Assembly: GCA_028866335.1 (NCBI GenBank)
Contig: JAGWIL010000003.1
Location: forward strand, 1 to 42,375
DNA: 42,375 nt
Reading direction: 5' to 3'
DNA from: Rhodospirillales bacterium
Lineage (GTDB): Bacteria > Pseudomonadota > Alphaproteobacteria > Acetobacterales > Acetobacteraceae
Shown piece after piece: positions 1 through 7,180 of this stretch; position 1 is the first letter of the stretch; every line of letters starts with the position of its first letter. The notes under the pieces were generated by a model. That model had not been told where the DNA came from. It ran no database searches and saw nothing but the letters and a program-made list of their open reading frames with translations. The translations under genes were made by a program, and so were the position numbers.

Positions 1-16
1 CGGGGCGCAAAATGCT
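1..16. repeat. 16-bp terminal direct repeat (left copy)
   Basis: The first 16 bases, CGGGGCGCAAAATGCT, are identical to the last 16 (42360-42375). This is what a circular molecule or a circularly closing assembly shows when it is written linearly with a short overlap. The junction falls between the morphogenesis gene ending at 49 and the small terminase gene starting at 42318. In lambda-type phages the cohesive end site sits upstream of the small terminase gene, so the repeat could also mark a physical end. The sequence alone does not separate these two explanations. Confidence 0.85.
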
Positions 17-48
17 CCTCTTTGGCCGTCCATCCAGGAAGGACCCGC

Positions 49-720
49 CTACCGCGCCGTCGCGATCGCCTCGCCTATCCGGCGCCTGAAGGACTCGGAC
101 CACACGGCCATCGCCGCCTTCCCGACACGCCGCCGGTATTCGAACCTCGGCTGATACTCCGTGCGCGCTTCAAACGCCGTCAGCCGCCGTATCCGAAACC
201 GGCTCAGCCGCTCGAAGTATCCGCCGATCCCCGCCTTGTTGCCCGGCCGGTCCGCCGCGAGGAAAAACACCGGATATCCGCCTGCGCCCGCGCCCTTGCG
301 CCTCGCCTGCGCCCGCAGTTTCCTCATCGTCCCCGCCGCGATGTTGCCGTGCGCATCGAGCGTCAGCGCCGCCCCCGGCAGCACCAGCGCGGACCCCGCC
401 TTGCGCGTGTTCTCCTCCGCCGTCCGCGTCCCGCCCAGCTCCTCGCGCAGCAGATACTTCGCCTGGATCGGCCGCACCGTCACGATCGCCTGATGCCGGT
501 CCTTCCGCGCCGCCAACTCCTTCGGCGCCACCAGCGCCCGCTCGGTGAACCGCGTCGGCCGGTCGAACACCTCCGGCATCTCCCGGTTCACCCGGTCCCG
601 CGCCGCCCGCGCCGCATCGTTCAGCGACACCGCGACCGCGAACGGCATCTGGTCCGCCGCCGCCCGCTGCAACGCCCGCTCCAGCATCCCGAACTCCGCC
701 TTCAGCGACAGCTCGATCAC
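49..720 (-). CDS. Putative phage morphogenesis / minor tail (completion) protein, 223 aa
   Basis: The protein is basic and has the look of a tail-completion or gpZ-type minor tail protein. It has an N-terminal helix (FGMLERALQRAAADQMPFA), then NREMPEVFDRPTRFT, a glycine-rich centre with LDAHGNIAAG, and a C-terminal FEYRRRVGKAAMAVW helix that ends in basic residues. I chose the GTG at 720 because GGAGG lies 8 nt upstream and the protein then opens with a beta strand (VIELSLKAEFG). An ATG at 795 would add 25 less protein-like residues but would overlap the upstream stop (TAATG). It is the last gene before the junction, and terminase follows on the same strand around the circle. The structural role is inferred from family resemblance (DUF6441/gpZ-like), not from a catalytic motif. 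Confidence 0.6.
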   Translation of the reverse strand: MIELSLKAEFGMLERALQRAAADQMPFAVAVSLNDAARAARDRVNREMPEVFDRPTRFTERALVAPKELAARKDRHQAIVTVRPIQAKYLLREELGGTRTAEENTRKAGSALVLPGAALTLDAHGNIAAGTMRKLRAQARRKGAGAGGYPVFFLAADRPGNKAGIGGYFERLSRFRIRRLTAFEARTEYQPRFEYRRRVGKAAMAVWSESFRRRIGEAIATAR

Positions 721-794
721 GCGCGGGCCCTCCGGACGCAGAAAACCCGCCAGGGCGAACCGTGGCGGGCGCGACACTCCGATCGTGGCAATCA

Positions 795-1361
795 TTACCC
801 CTGAAACGTGGCGAGCGCAAGCCCCCTCTGCACCGGTTTCTGCACTTCCGCCCATCCCGCGATCTCGACATACCGCCAGAGCCCGACCGCGAGCAGCCGC
901 ACCACGCTCCTCTGGTCCATCCCCAGCCGCTGGCCGACCTGCCGCACGCCCGCGTTGTCCACCGCGACGAAGAACACGAGATCGGCGAGCGTCGTGCGCC
1001 CGCGCACGCTTTCCGCGCCCACCTCCTCGCGCCACGGGCAATACCGCTCCCGATACGCCCGCCGGAGCGATGCCGGCCAGTCCTCCGCCACCCTCCCGCG
1101 ACATCCCGCGCCATAGCTCCCGGCGCGGGCGAACAATTGCGCCGTCAGCGCGGTCCACACCCGCAGGATCTCGTCCGCCGCCTGCACTTCCTCGCGCCGC
1201 AGCCGGCCGGTGTGCGCCAGGTGATCCACCACCGACGTCCGCCGCACCACCACCCGCCGCCGCGCGCGCTCCTCCCGCCGCGCCCGCACCGCGCTTCCCT
1301 CGGCGATCAGCGCGATCCGCTCCGCCGTCTCCAGCCCGTTCACCGCCCGCAGATGCAGCAT
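795..1361 (-). CDS. Helix-turn-helix phage protein, candidate late-gene regulator (188 aa)
   Basis: The N-terminal half is very basic (ARREERARRRVVVRRTS). A middle region contains two or three helices, with EILRVWTALTAQL and a conserved-looking RYCPW. At about residues 148-178 the motif VRQVGQRLGMDQRSVVRLLA has the length and pattern of a helix-turn-helix of the sigma region 4 or antiterminator type. The start ATG has GGAGGG just upstream. The gene lies directly downstream of the GGTCACA repeat cluster and upstream of the morphogenesis and terminase genes. That is the place where many temperate phages carry a Q-like antiterminator or late activator. The DNA-binding character is visible in the sequence. 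The late-regulator role is inferred from position only, and no family was recognised with certainty. Confidence 0.6.
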   Translation of the reverse strand: MLHLRAVNGLETAERIALIAEGSAVRARREERARRRVVVRRTSVVDHLAHTGRLRREEVQAADEILRVWTALTAQLFARAGSYGAGCRGRVAEDWPASLRRAYRERYCPWREEVGAESVRGRTTLADLVFFVAVDNAGVRQVGQRLGMDQRSVVRLLAVGLWRYVEIAGWAEVQKPVQRGLALATFQG

Positions 1362-1371
1362 TCCACCCTCC

Positions 1372-1573
1372 GGTCACACGCGGTCACACGCCCGGTCACA
1401 AATTCGCCCTTTCAAATCAACGATGTGACTGATGTGACCAATGTGACCATGAAAATGAATGTATATGCACGCGCACATATGGCAGCGACGATTTCCGGTC
1501 ACATTGGTCACACGCATGATTCTACGGCTCTTTCCTGGTCACATGAAAAGGCACATCCGGTCACACGGTCACA
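1372..1573. repeat. GGTCACA iteron-like repeat cluster, candidate replication origin
   Basis: In 202 bp there are ten perfect copies of GGTCACA or its complement TGTGACC, plus one degenerate copy. Plus-strand copies start at 1372, 1382, 1394, 1497, 1506, 1537, 1559 and 1567. Inverted copies are at 1433-1439 and 1442-1448, with a degenerate TGTGACT at 1424-1430. Several neighbours are 8-10 bp apart, close to one helical turn, and the central group is inverted relative to both flanks. Bases 1400-1470 are clearly AT-richer than the rest of the genome. No gene covers 1362-1584. Clustered repeats, an AT-rich core and a neighbouring replication ATPase are the usual signs of an iteron origin, but a multi-site operator for the downstream genes would look similar. 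Confidence 0.65.
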
Positions 1574-1584
1574 TCGCTGATTTT

Positions 1585-3327
1585 TCAGGAACTGTCCTCC
1601 TCCGCGGCCCACAGCTCGCGCCGCGGCACCCAGATCGCCTTGCCCGTCGCACCCTTGCCGACCCGCACCGTAACCTTCGACCGGAACGCCCCGTTCAGCC
1701 GCAAAAGCTCGATTTCCCAGCGGGTTCCGCGCCAGGGACCGTCGCCGAACAGCCCCCGCAGCGCGGGTGAGGCCGGCAGCAGCCAGATCCCGTCGCCGCG
1801 CGCGGATTGGAGCGGAACGCAGATCCCGTAGCGCGAAAGATCGGTCCTGGCGCGCGCGATCTCGCCGGCGTCGGTCAGCGGGTCGAACATCCCGGCGATC
1901 AGCTCGCCCACGGTCGCCCGCTCGGTCGAGCGGTCGCGCTGCACCAGGGATGCGAGCAGATGGTCGATGCAGCGCCGCGGCGCGCTCTCGCCCTCGCTCG
2001 CCTCGCGTCCGCGCACGAAGGCGTCCACCGCCCGCACCGAGGCTTCGGCTTCGGCCGCGCCCGGGACGCCGTCCTCGACCAGCACCCACCATCCGGCCAG
2101 AATCGCGCCGAGCTGGTCCATCTCCCGCGCCTCGGTCGCCCGCGCGCCCAGCGCCTCGCGGAACGCGGCCAGCACGCGCGCCCAGCGCGGCCACGCGTCG
2201 AGCGCGCGCGCCCACAGCGCGGGTCCCGCCGCCCGCGCGCGCCCGATCGCCTCCGCCATCGCGCCGGCATGGTCCGCGCCGCCATCGGGCTGCATCAGCT
2301 CGACCAGTGCGAACCGCGAACGGTGCTGGGGCAGGAATTCGGGCGGCGAGACGCTCGCCATCACCATCACGCCGAGCACCTCGATCACGCGCACCCGCCC
2401 TTCGGCGGATCCGCGATGTCCCTTGGTGCCTTCGCCGCCGGTCGCGGCCAGCACCACGTCGAGCAGCGCCTGCGCGCCCGCCTGGTCCGCGCGGTCGGAG
2501 GATTCATCGATGGCGGACGGCATCGCCCGCCCCGAAAGCGCCTGTTCGAGCCCCGCCTTCGAGGTCTCGTTGGTATAGTGGTGCAGCGGCCAGCACGCGC
2601 GCAGGAAATCGAGCAGCATCGATTTTCCGCTGCCCGCGCCTCCGGTGATGAAGCCGTTCGGCCGCCATCGCGGCGCCGCGCCGAGGAACCCGCAGCCGAC
2701 CAGCCCGAGCAGCACGATCTCCGCCCCCGCGTCGCGCGCGCGCCACAGCTCGCGGACATCGGCGCACAGTCCGCGCGCGATCTCCGCCGACGCCGCCGCA
2801 TCCGCCGGCCGCGGCACCGGAGCCGACGCCGCGAACACCTGAGCGCCCTCGCGGAACCCCACGCCGCGCCATCCGCCGGCGCCGCGCACGCCGTCGCCGC
2901 AATGCGCGAGCGGCGCGCCGTCCGCGCCGGCCCAGATGCCCGCGCGCCGCACCACCACGTGGGTGCCGAAAATCCCCGCCTCGCGGCACCGAGCCATCAG
3001 GAATTCACCGGCGGCGGCATGAGAAAACCCCTGCACGCTGGCATCGACGACGGTTTCGCCATCAACCACGGAACGGGTGGTGACGACGCGCGGGAAATTC
3101 TCCGCGAGCCAGGCGGTATCGCCGAGGAACAGCGCGGAAATCTCCGCCCGGCTGCCCATCTGCCGCGCGGTAAGCCTGCGCTCCTGGCCGGAGATGTCGA
3201 GGAAATGAAACGCCCCGTCGAGATGGCCGAGCGCGACCAGAGGACACTCCGCCACGCGCCGCGCATCACCGCCGCCGCGTCTCCGCCGCCGCCGAGCCTC
3301 CTCCAAAGAAATCGGCGCCTCACTCAC
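1585..3327 (-). CDS. Replication ATPase/helicase with DUF927-like domain (580 aa)
   Basis: This is the probable replicative ATPase of the phage. A basic N-terminus is followed by a domain with DISGQERRLTARQMG and a section typical of DUF927 proteins, then a P-loop ATPase core. Walker A is GGAGSGKS (residues 229-236) and the Walker B-type segment is SAIDESSD (271-278). DUF927 proteins are related to primase-helicases of mobile elements, where the ATPase unwinds DNA at the origin. The GTG at 3327 has GGAGG about 6 nt upstream. The gene ends 12 bp from the GGTCACA cluster, which fits initiation there. No primase or polymerase motif was seen, so priming probably uses a host enzyme. The helicase role is inferred from the family. 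Confidence 0.75.
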   Translation of the reverse strand: MSEAPISLEEARRRRRRGGGDARRVAECPLVALGHLDGAFHFLDISGQERRLTARQMGSRAEISALFLGDTAWLAENFPRVVTTRSVVDGETVVDASVQGFSHAAAGEFLMARCREAGIFGTHVVVRRAGIWAGADGAPLAHCGDGVRGAGGWRGVGFREGAQVFAASAPVPRPADAAASAEIARGLCADVRELWRARDAGAEIVLLGLVGCGFLGAAPRWRPNGFITGGAGSGKSMLLDFLRACWPLHHYTNETSKAGLEQALSGRAMPSAIDESSDRADQAGAQALLDVVLAATGGEGTKGHRGSAEGRVRVIEVLGVMVMASVSPPEFLPQHRSRFALVELMQPDGGADHAGAMAEAIGRARAAGPALWARALDAWPRWARVLAAFREALGARATEAREMDQLGAILAGWWVLVEDGVPGAAEAEASVRAVDAFVRGREASEGESAPRRCIDHLLASLVQRDRSTERATVGELIAGMFDPLTDAGEIARARTDLSRYGICVPLQSARGDGIWLLPASPALRGLFGDGPWRGTRWEIELLRLNGAFRSKVTVRVGKGATGKAIWVPRRELWAAEEDSS

Positions 3328-3329
3328 CC

Positions 3330-3352
3330 CGCGCCTCCGCTACAGCGGCACG
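3330..3352. repeat. 23-bp direct repeat, copy 1 (gene-end scar)
   Basis: The 23 bp covering the stop codon of the gene at 3340-3744 and the ribosome binding site of the replication ATPase are repeated at 3789-3811 with one mismatch. Read on the minus strand, both copies hold a gene's last codons (GTGCCG), a TAG stop and GGAGGCGCGG. Confidence 0.8.
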
Positions 3353-3744
3353 GGTTTGATCAAAGCAACGGCCCAATCGCGCATCCGCTGCCAGAGTTGT
3401 TCGGGTGTCTTGCCGCCAAACGCCTCGTCGTTCAGGTAAAAGACCTCGCGCACCAGAGGTTCTGCAATGTCGAAAATTTGACCCACCGCCTCCCAATTTT
3501 CCGGATCGATGGCGGCCAGATCAATGCCTCGCCGCAAGCCCACGCTTCCGATCGCGCAGACCCCGCTATCGTTCTGAATCTCGCCAGTGATCAGCCGCTT
3601 CTCGGGCATCGCGTCGAGCGCAGCCACGAGGTCTCGCAGGAATTGCTGGCCGCGCCGCCCACGCGCCGCGCTGGCTACCCTCCCGCGCCAACGAATAAAC
3701 CCCCAATCGTCGTCGATGTCCTCGCTATATCCTGATCTGCTCAC
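3340..3744 (-). CDS. Conserved phage protein of unknown function (134 aa)
   Basis: The protein opens with SRSGYSEDIDDDWGFIRWRG and continues with GRRGQQFLRDLVAALDAMPEKRLI, a pattern I recognise from many alphaproteobacterial prophages. No function is known to me for this family. It is acidic and soluble, with no membrane segment or signal peptide. The GTG start at 3744 has AAAGGAGG 6 nt upstream, one of the best ribosome binding sites in this arm. Near-identical 23-bp sequences lie at its 3' end (3330-3352) and beyond its 5' end (3789-3811), which suggests that it entered this operon as a unit. It is cotranscribed with the replication ATPase downstream. Confidence 0.7.
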   Translation of the reverse strand: MSRSGYSEDIDDDWGFIRWRGRVASAARGRRGQQFLRDLVAALDAMPEKRLITGEIQNDSGVCAIGSVGLRRGIDLAAIDPENWEAVGQIFDIAEPLVREVFYLNDEAFGGKTPEQLWQRMRDWAVALIKPVPL

Positions 3745-3788
3745 GGGTCGCCTCCTTTGAGTACGATTTAGCGGCCATTCCTACGCGC

Positions 3789-3811
3789 CGCGCCTCCGCT
3801 ACACCGGCACG
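3789..3811. repeat. 23-bp direct repeat, copy 2 (gene-end scar)
   Basis: This is the second copy of the repeat described at 3330-3352. It covers the 3' end of the 156-aa gene (stop at 3799-3801) plus GGAGGCGCGG, but here no start codon follows at ribosome-binding distance. It looks like a duplicated junction left by insertion of the intervening 134-aa gene. Confidence 0.75.
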
Positions 3812-4269
3812 AGAGAGAGCATGAGCGCGCCGACGGCATCGCGCTCCGACAGCCACGCCGGCGCCAGCAGCGCCTCGCCGCCGTCGAACCGGAAGCGCAC
3901 CAGCGGGCAGCCATGCTTCGACCGCGGCACCCCGGCCTCGTGCAGCGGATATTCGACCAGCAGCCCAGGCAATGTCATCAGATCGCGCAGATACAGCGCC
4001 TTGACCGTCACATCCGCGATCTGCACCCACCACGTGGTAAGAATCTGCGGCAAGCCCTCGATCCGCGCCCAACTCTCGGGCCAGGACGCTTCCGCATCCT
4101 CCCAAAGCTCCTGCACTTCCCACGGCACCCACCGCTCGGGCACCTCCGCGCGCCGCGCCACCCGCACCATGACGTGACCGTTGCACGCATAGGTGAACGC
4201 GCCGGCGCTGAACGGCTCCGCCACCTCGCGCTCCGGGTTGCAGAACCGCAAGAGATCGATTTCGCTCAC
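3799..4269 (-). CDS. Phage protein of unknown function (156 aa)
   Basis: The protein starts SEIDLLRFCNPE and contains FSAGAFTYACNGHVMVRVAR, a beta-rich opening seen in phage proteins of the early region. It ends with a DGGEALLAPAW segment. I do not know its function. The GTG start at 4269 overlaps the stop of the upstream gene (GTGA) and is preceded by GGGAGGGG. Longer readings upstream in this frame give low-quality Arg/Gly-rich sequence and were not used. It sits in the early operon between the WDHVSVSL-family gene and the 134-aa protein. Confidence 0.65.
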   Translation of the reverse strand: MSEIDLLRFCNPEREVAEPFSAGAFTYACNGHVMVRVARRAEVPERWVPWEVQELWEDAEASWPESWARIEGLPQILTTWWVQIADVTVKALYLRDLMTLPGLLVEYPLHEAGVPRSKHGCPLVRFRFDGGEALLAPAWLSERDAVGALMLSLVPV

Positions 4270-4643
4270 CCCACCCCTCCCGCCGCGGCCATTTTGGGGC
4301 CGACCATCTCGGGGGGCGGTCGCGGTATCTCGCGCCCGTCGTTCGGGCGCCAAAGATGCAGACAATACGGATGAAAACTGATGTGGTCGTCGGGCGGCAC
4401 GTGCAGTTGCATCGCCGTCTCCTGCTCGCGAAAGAACAGACGCTTGACGAATTCCATTTCCTGCCAATTCGGGCACCGGTTGCGCAGGCTGACACTCACA
4501 TGGTCCCAGCCGCCGCCCGTGGTCGCGAGCACCAGAAGCGCGGCGCCGCACGGACCCTGCAAGGCAAACGCGCCCTGGAAAAGATCATCCGGCCAGTCGG
4601 ACTGGCGCACACGGCAATGCGAAAGATGCAGCAGCGTCCTCAC
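4266..4643 (-). CDS. DUF7694-like phage protein (125 aa)
   Basis: The second half carries the family signature seen in many phages: GGGWDHVSVSL, RCPNWQEMEFVKRLFF, YCLHLWRPND and a C-terminal MVGPK. The protein is small, soluble and probably cytoplasmic. The family is common in early regions of Gram-negative phages, and no biochemical role is known to me. The GTG at 4643 overlaps the upstream stop (GTGA), and the 3' end overlaps the next gene's GTG in the same way. The family placement comes from memory of the motif; the function is unknown. Confidence 0.65.
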   Translation of the reverse strand: MRTLLHLSHCRVRQSDWPDDLFQGAFALQGPCGAALLVLATTGGGWDHVSVSLRNRCPNWQEMEFVKRLFFREQETAMQLHVPPDDHISFHPYCLHLWRPNDGREIPRPPPEMVGPKMAAAGGVG

Positions 4644-5314
4644 CCCACCCCTCCCGCCGCCACCAGCAGCCGCGGCATCTCGTAATCGCGCCGCAGCTTC
4701 GCCTCCATCGCCTGCGCCTGCGCCACGCCGTCGCACACGACACCGCTCGCCCCGCGCAGCCAGCGCACCGAGTCCGCCGCGTCGCCGATCAGCGCCACGC
4801 CCAGCGCAGCCCCGCGCATCCACGCCCGCAGCGACCCGCGCAGCCGCACCGGCGCCTCCCAAGGCTGCTGCGGAGCGCCGATCACGTCCGCCGTCCCCCG
4901 CAGCCGCAGCACCGGGCCGTCCGCGTCGAGCGGAACCGAAATCACGTCCACCAGATCGGCCCCGAACAGCGCCTGTGCGCGGTCGAACGTCGCCTCCGTC
5001 TCCGCGCGCAGCCCGTGCGCCCGGAGCGCCTGCGCCGCACCTTCGGAAAGCGTTCCCGCATCCGGCAGCCCCGCCAGCCGCAGCCAGTCCTCCGCGCGGC
5101 ACAGCACCGCCGTTCCCGCCCGCACGCCGAGGTAGAGCCGCATCGCCCTCCGCCCTTTCGCAGCCGCAGGCTGGAAATATCCGCCCTCTTCCTCCCCGCG
5201 GGGTCCCACCCGGGCGATATCGCGGAACATCCATCCCCGCCCGGGCGCGATCGCCTCCGCCGCATCCACCCCGGCCTCGAGAGCGTCGAACCAATCCTCG
5301 ACCCAGTCCTCCAC
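4640..5314 (-). CDS. Phage protein of unknown function (224 aa)
   Basis: This is an acidic protein that opens EDWVEDWFDALEAGVDAAEAI and has a long alternating hydrophobic/charged body. I see no known catalytic motif. Three consecutive GTG codons lie at 5320, 5317 and 5314. GGAGG at 5320-5324 overlaps the first, so the third (5 nt away) is the most plausible start. The gene ends in a GTGA overlap with the DUF7694-like gene, so the two are probably translationally coupled. No homologue was recognised. Confidence 0.6.
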   Translation of the reverse strand: MEDWVEDWFDALEAGVDAAEAIAPGRGWMFRDIARVGPRGEEEGGYFQPAAAKGRRAMRLYLGVRAGTAVLCRAEDWLRLAGLPDAGTLSEGAAQALRAHGLRAETEATFDRAQALFGADLVDVISVPLDADGPVLRLRGTADVIGAPQQPWEAPVRLRGSLRAWMRGAALGVALIGDAADSVRWLRGASGVVCDGVAQAQAMEAKLRRDYEMPRLLVAAGGVG

Positions 5315-5333
5315 CACCACCTCCGGCCGAACC

Positions 5334-5537
5334 TCAGAAGATTTCCCGCTCGCGCAGCAGCGCGAGGTCGAACGATGTCATCAGATCCGCCAGCAGCCTC
5401 TGCGCCGCCGGCGTCGAGCCTTCCGCCCGCGCGACCATGCGCGAAATCACGCTCCGCGCCTGGTGCTCGGCGATCATCCCGGCGCCGACATGCCGCGCCA
5501 GCCGCTGCGCCTCGCGCAGCATCTCCTCGCGCTTCAC
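5334..5537 (-). CDS. Small helical phage protein (67 aa)
   Basis: The protein is short and almost fully helical (KREEMLREAQRLARHVGAGM, then SVISRMVARAEG and a C-terminal LLADLMTSFDLALLRE). GGAGG lies 6 nt before the GTG at 5537. That start codon overlaps the stop of the zinc-ribbon gene (GTGA). A longer frame upstream is Arg/Gly-rich and overlaps the zinc-ribbon gene, so it was not used. The function is unknown. Confidence 0.55.
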   Translation of the reverse strand: MKREEMLREAQRLARHVGAGMIAEHQARSVISRMVARAEGSTPAAQRLLADLMTSFDLALLREREIF

Positions 5538-5749
5538 GCCCCGCCTCCGAACCGCAACTGCCAGCATCCCGCGCACCACGCCTTCATCCGCGTCCCGCGC
5601 CGCAGCAGCATCCCCGCACCGCGCTCGTGCCGTCCGCCCGGCGCCACCGCCGCTACCGGCGCGCCGCGGCAGACCGAACAGCGCAGCCGCCCGATCCACA
5701 CCGCCTCCGGCGCAGCGCCCACAGCCACCCCGCGCGCCTCAGCCCGCAC
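5534..5749 (-). CDS. Small zinc-ribbon-like protein (71 aa)
   Basis: Two CxxC pairs, CSVC and CAGC, are separated by about 30 residues containing GRHERGAGMLLRRGTRMKAW. This is the layout of a four-cysteine zinc ribbon. Proteins of this size in phage early regions often bind nucleic acid or modulate host enzymes, but nothing here shows which. The start is uncertain. The GTG at 5749 overlaps the upstream gene's stop region by 11 bp and has no clear ribosome binding site; in-frame GTGs occur further in. The 3' end overlaps the next start (GTGA). Confidence 0.55.
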   Translation of the reverse strand: MRAEARGVAVGAAPEAVWIGRLRCSVCRGAPVAAVAPGGRHERGAGMLLRRGTRMKAWCAGCWQLRFGGGA

Positions 5750-6377
5750 GGACGGCGGTCCGCGTGATCAGGAACGGATGCAGCCCCCTTTCCCCCCGCG
5801 CGCGATTGATGCGCTCGAGGTCGAACTCGGCGCACGCCACATGATTCTCGAACGCCCAGCGCGTCGCCTGCTCCCGCGTCGCCAGGATCACGCCGTCTCC
5901 CGGCGGCTCCGCCGGCGCCACGACAGCGGGCGCAGGCGGCGCGGGTGCCTCTTCCCTCCGCGATTCCGCCGCCCGGCGCTTCGCGTTCGCCGCCCGCGCA
6001 AGCGCCACCGCGGCAAGCCGCTCCGCGCTCGGGGGCGCCCCGAGCGACGCAATTCCCCTGCGCCGCGCGAACTGCTTCACCGCCTGCGGGCTCGCATCCA
6101 CTCCGTGCTCGGCGCAGAAGCGCGCGGCGTCGCGCCAGAGACCGCCCGACTGCCGCGCCCAGGCGATCGCCTCTTCCATCACCGCCGCCCGCGACGCGCG
6201 GCGCCCCTCCGGCAGTTCCCCGCCGCGCTCCGGCGCCCGCGTCCCTTCCGCCGCCACCGCAACCGCCTGCGCCGCCGGAACCTCCTCCGCGGGCACGCCG
6301 CGCCCGGCGATCATCGCGCCCAGCAGCCGCAGCGCCGCCTCCGCGACCGTGATCTCGACGCGGACCAGAATTTCCAT
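5739..6377 (-). CDS. Phage protein with one copy of a shared HTH-like module (212 aa)
   Basis: The N-terminus is a helical segment (MEILVRVEITVAEAALRLLG). Residues about 66-114 form a module with the pattern EEAIAWARQSGGLW, AARFCAEHGV, AVKQFARRRGI, which resembles a helix-turn-helix. The same module occurs twice in the protein encoded immediately upstream (6377-7180), and the Ala/Arg-rich tail after it is alike too. The ATG at 6377 shares bases with the upstream stop (TGATG). The C-terminus has ATRWAFENHVACAEFD. DNA binding is inferred from the module, and no named family was recognised. Confidence 0.6.
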   Translation of the reverse strand: MEILVRVEITVAEAALRLLGAMIAGRGVPAEEVPAAQAVAVAAEGTRAPERGGELPEGRRASRAAVMEEAIAWARQSGGLWRDAARFCAEHGVDASPQAVKQFARRRGIASLGAPPSAERLAAVALARAANAKRRAAESRREEAPAPPAPAVVAPAEPPGDGVILATREQATRWAFENHVACAEFDLERINRARGERGLHPFLITRTAVRAG

Positions 6378-7180
6378 CACCGCACGCCCTCCGCTTCCGC
6401 CGCACTCCGCTTCGCCCGCGCGCGCGCCGCCCGCATCCGCGCCACGCTCGCGATCTGGCGCGGCGTCGGCGCGCGCAGCGGCGCGATCCCGTTTTCCCGC
6501 GCCCATTCCTGCAAGGTCTTGCGCGCGACCTCGTCTCCGCGCTCGGCGCAGAGTGCGGCGACGAACTCCCAGCCGCGCCCGACTTCCCGCGCCCGCGCGA
6601 TCGCCTCCCGGCGCACATCCCCGCGCGCGCTGCGCGAAATCCAGCGCCGCCCGAGCATCCCGATCCCCTTCACCCGGGCCCATTTGATCAGCGAGTTCGC
6701 GCTGACCGGGTCGCCCGCGCGTTCGCACAGCGCCGCCGCCATCGCCCAGCCGCCGCCCTCCTCGCGGGCGTATTGGATCGCCTCGCGCCGCGCGCCGTCC
6801 CGCGCCGCCGCCTTCCGCGCGTCGCTCGCCGCAGTGTCCCACGGCGCCGCGGGCTCTTCCTCCGGCAGCACCGCGAACTCCTCCGCCGCCGGCCGGTGCG
6901 CCCGCAGCCGCCGCTCCAGCCACGCGGGGTCGATCCCGGCCGCGTCGCAGCACGCCTCGCGCGCGCCCCGCCACCTTCCGTCGCCGAACAGGAACGCCAT
7001 CGCCTGCACCCGCACCTGCCCGCGCTGATACGAAGGGCAGCCGCAGCCCAGCGCCATCCCGGCGTCGGCCATCGCCTGCAACACCACCGCGCGCCACAGC
7101 GCCCGCTCGGGCAGCTGCGGCGCCTCCGCCAGCGTGCAGCCGAAGCGGCCGGGGTCGGGCACGCGACATCCTGCCGTCAT
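6377..7180 (-). CDS. Phage protein with two tandem HTH-like modules (267 aa)
   Basis: Residues 25-95 (ERALWRAVVLQAMADA, then REACCDAAGIDPAWLERRL) resemble a domain I have seen in alphaproteobacterial prophage proteins of unknown function. Residues 130-178 and 189-237 are two copies of one module: REAI.YAREEGGGW, AAALCERAGD, SLIKWARVKGIGML and REAIARAREVGRGW, AALCAERGDE, TLQEWARENGIAPL. A third copy is in the next gene. The ATG start at 7180 has AAGGGAG 5 nt upstream and overlaps the preceding stop (ATGA). The modules suggest a DNA- or RNA-binding protein. The actual target is unknown. Confidence 0.65.
   Translation of the reverse strand: MTAGCRVPDPGRFGCTLAEAPQLPERALWRAVVLQAMADAGMALGCGCPSYQRGQVRVQAMAFLFGDGRWRGAREACCDAAGIDPAWLERRLRAHRPAAEEFAVLPEEEPAAPWDTAASDARKAAARDGARREAIQYAREEGGGWAMAAALCERAGDPVSANSLIKWARVKGIGMLGRRWISRSARGDVRREAIARAREVGRGWEFVAALCAERGDEVARKTLQEWARENGIAPLRAPTPRQIASVARMRAARARAKRSAAEAEGVR

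Noticed and set aside
1372..1573. GGTCACA cluster as a CRISPR array
   Set aside because: The repeats are only 7 bp, occur in both orientations and have irregular spacers mostly of 1-24 bp. There are no cas genes.
1807..3735. Long plus-strand open frame (642 codons) opposite the replication ATPase
   Set aside because: It is Arg/Pro/His-rich without any domain and mirrors the minus-strand genes, as expected in about 70% GC DNA where stops are rare.
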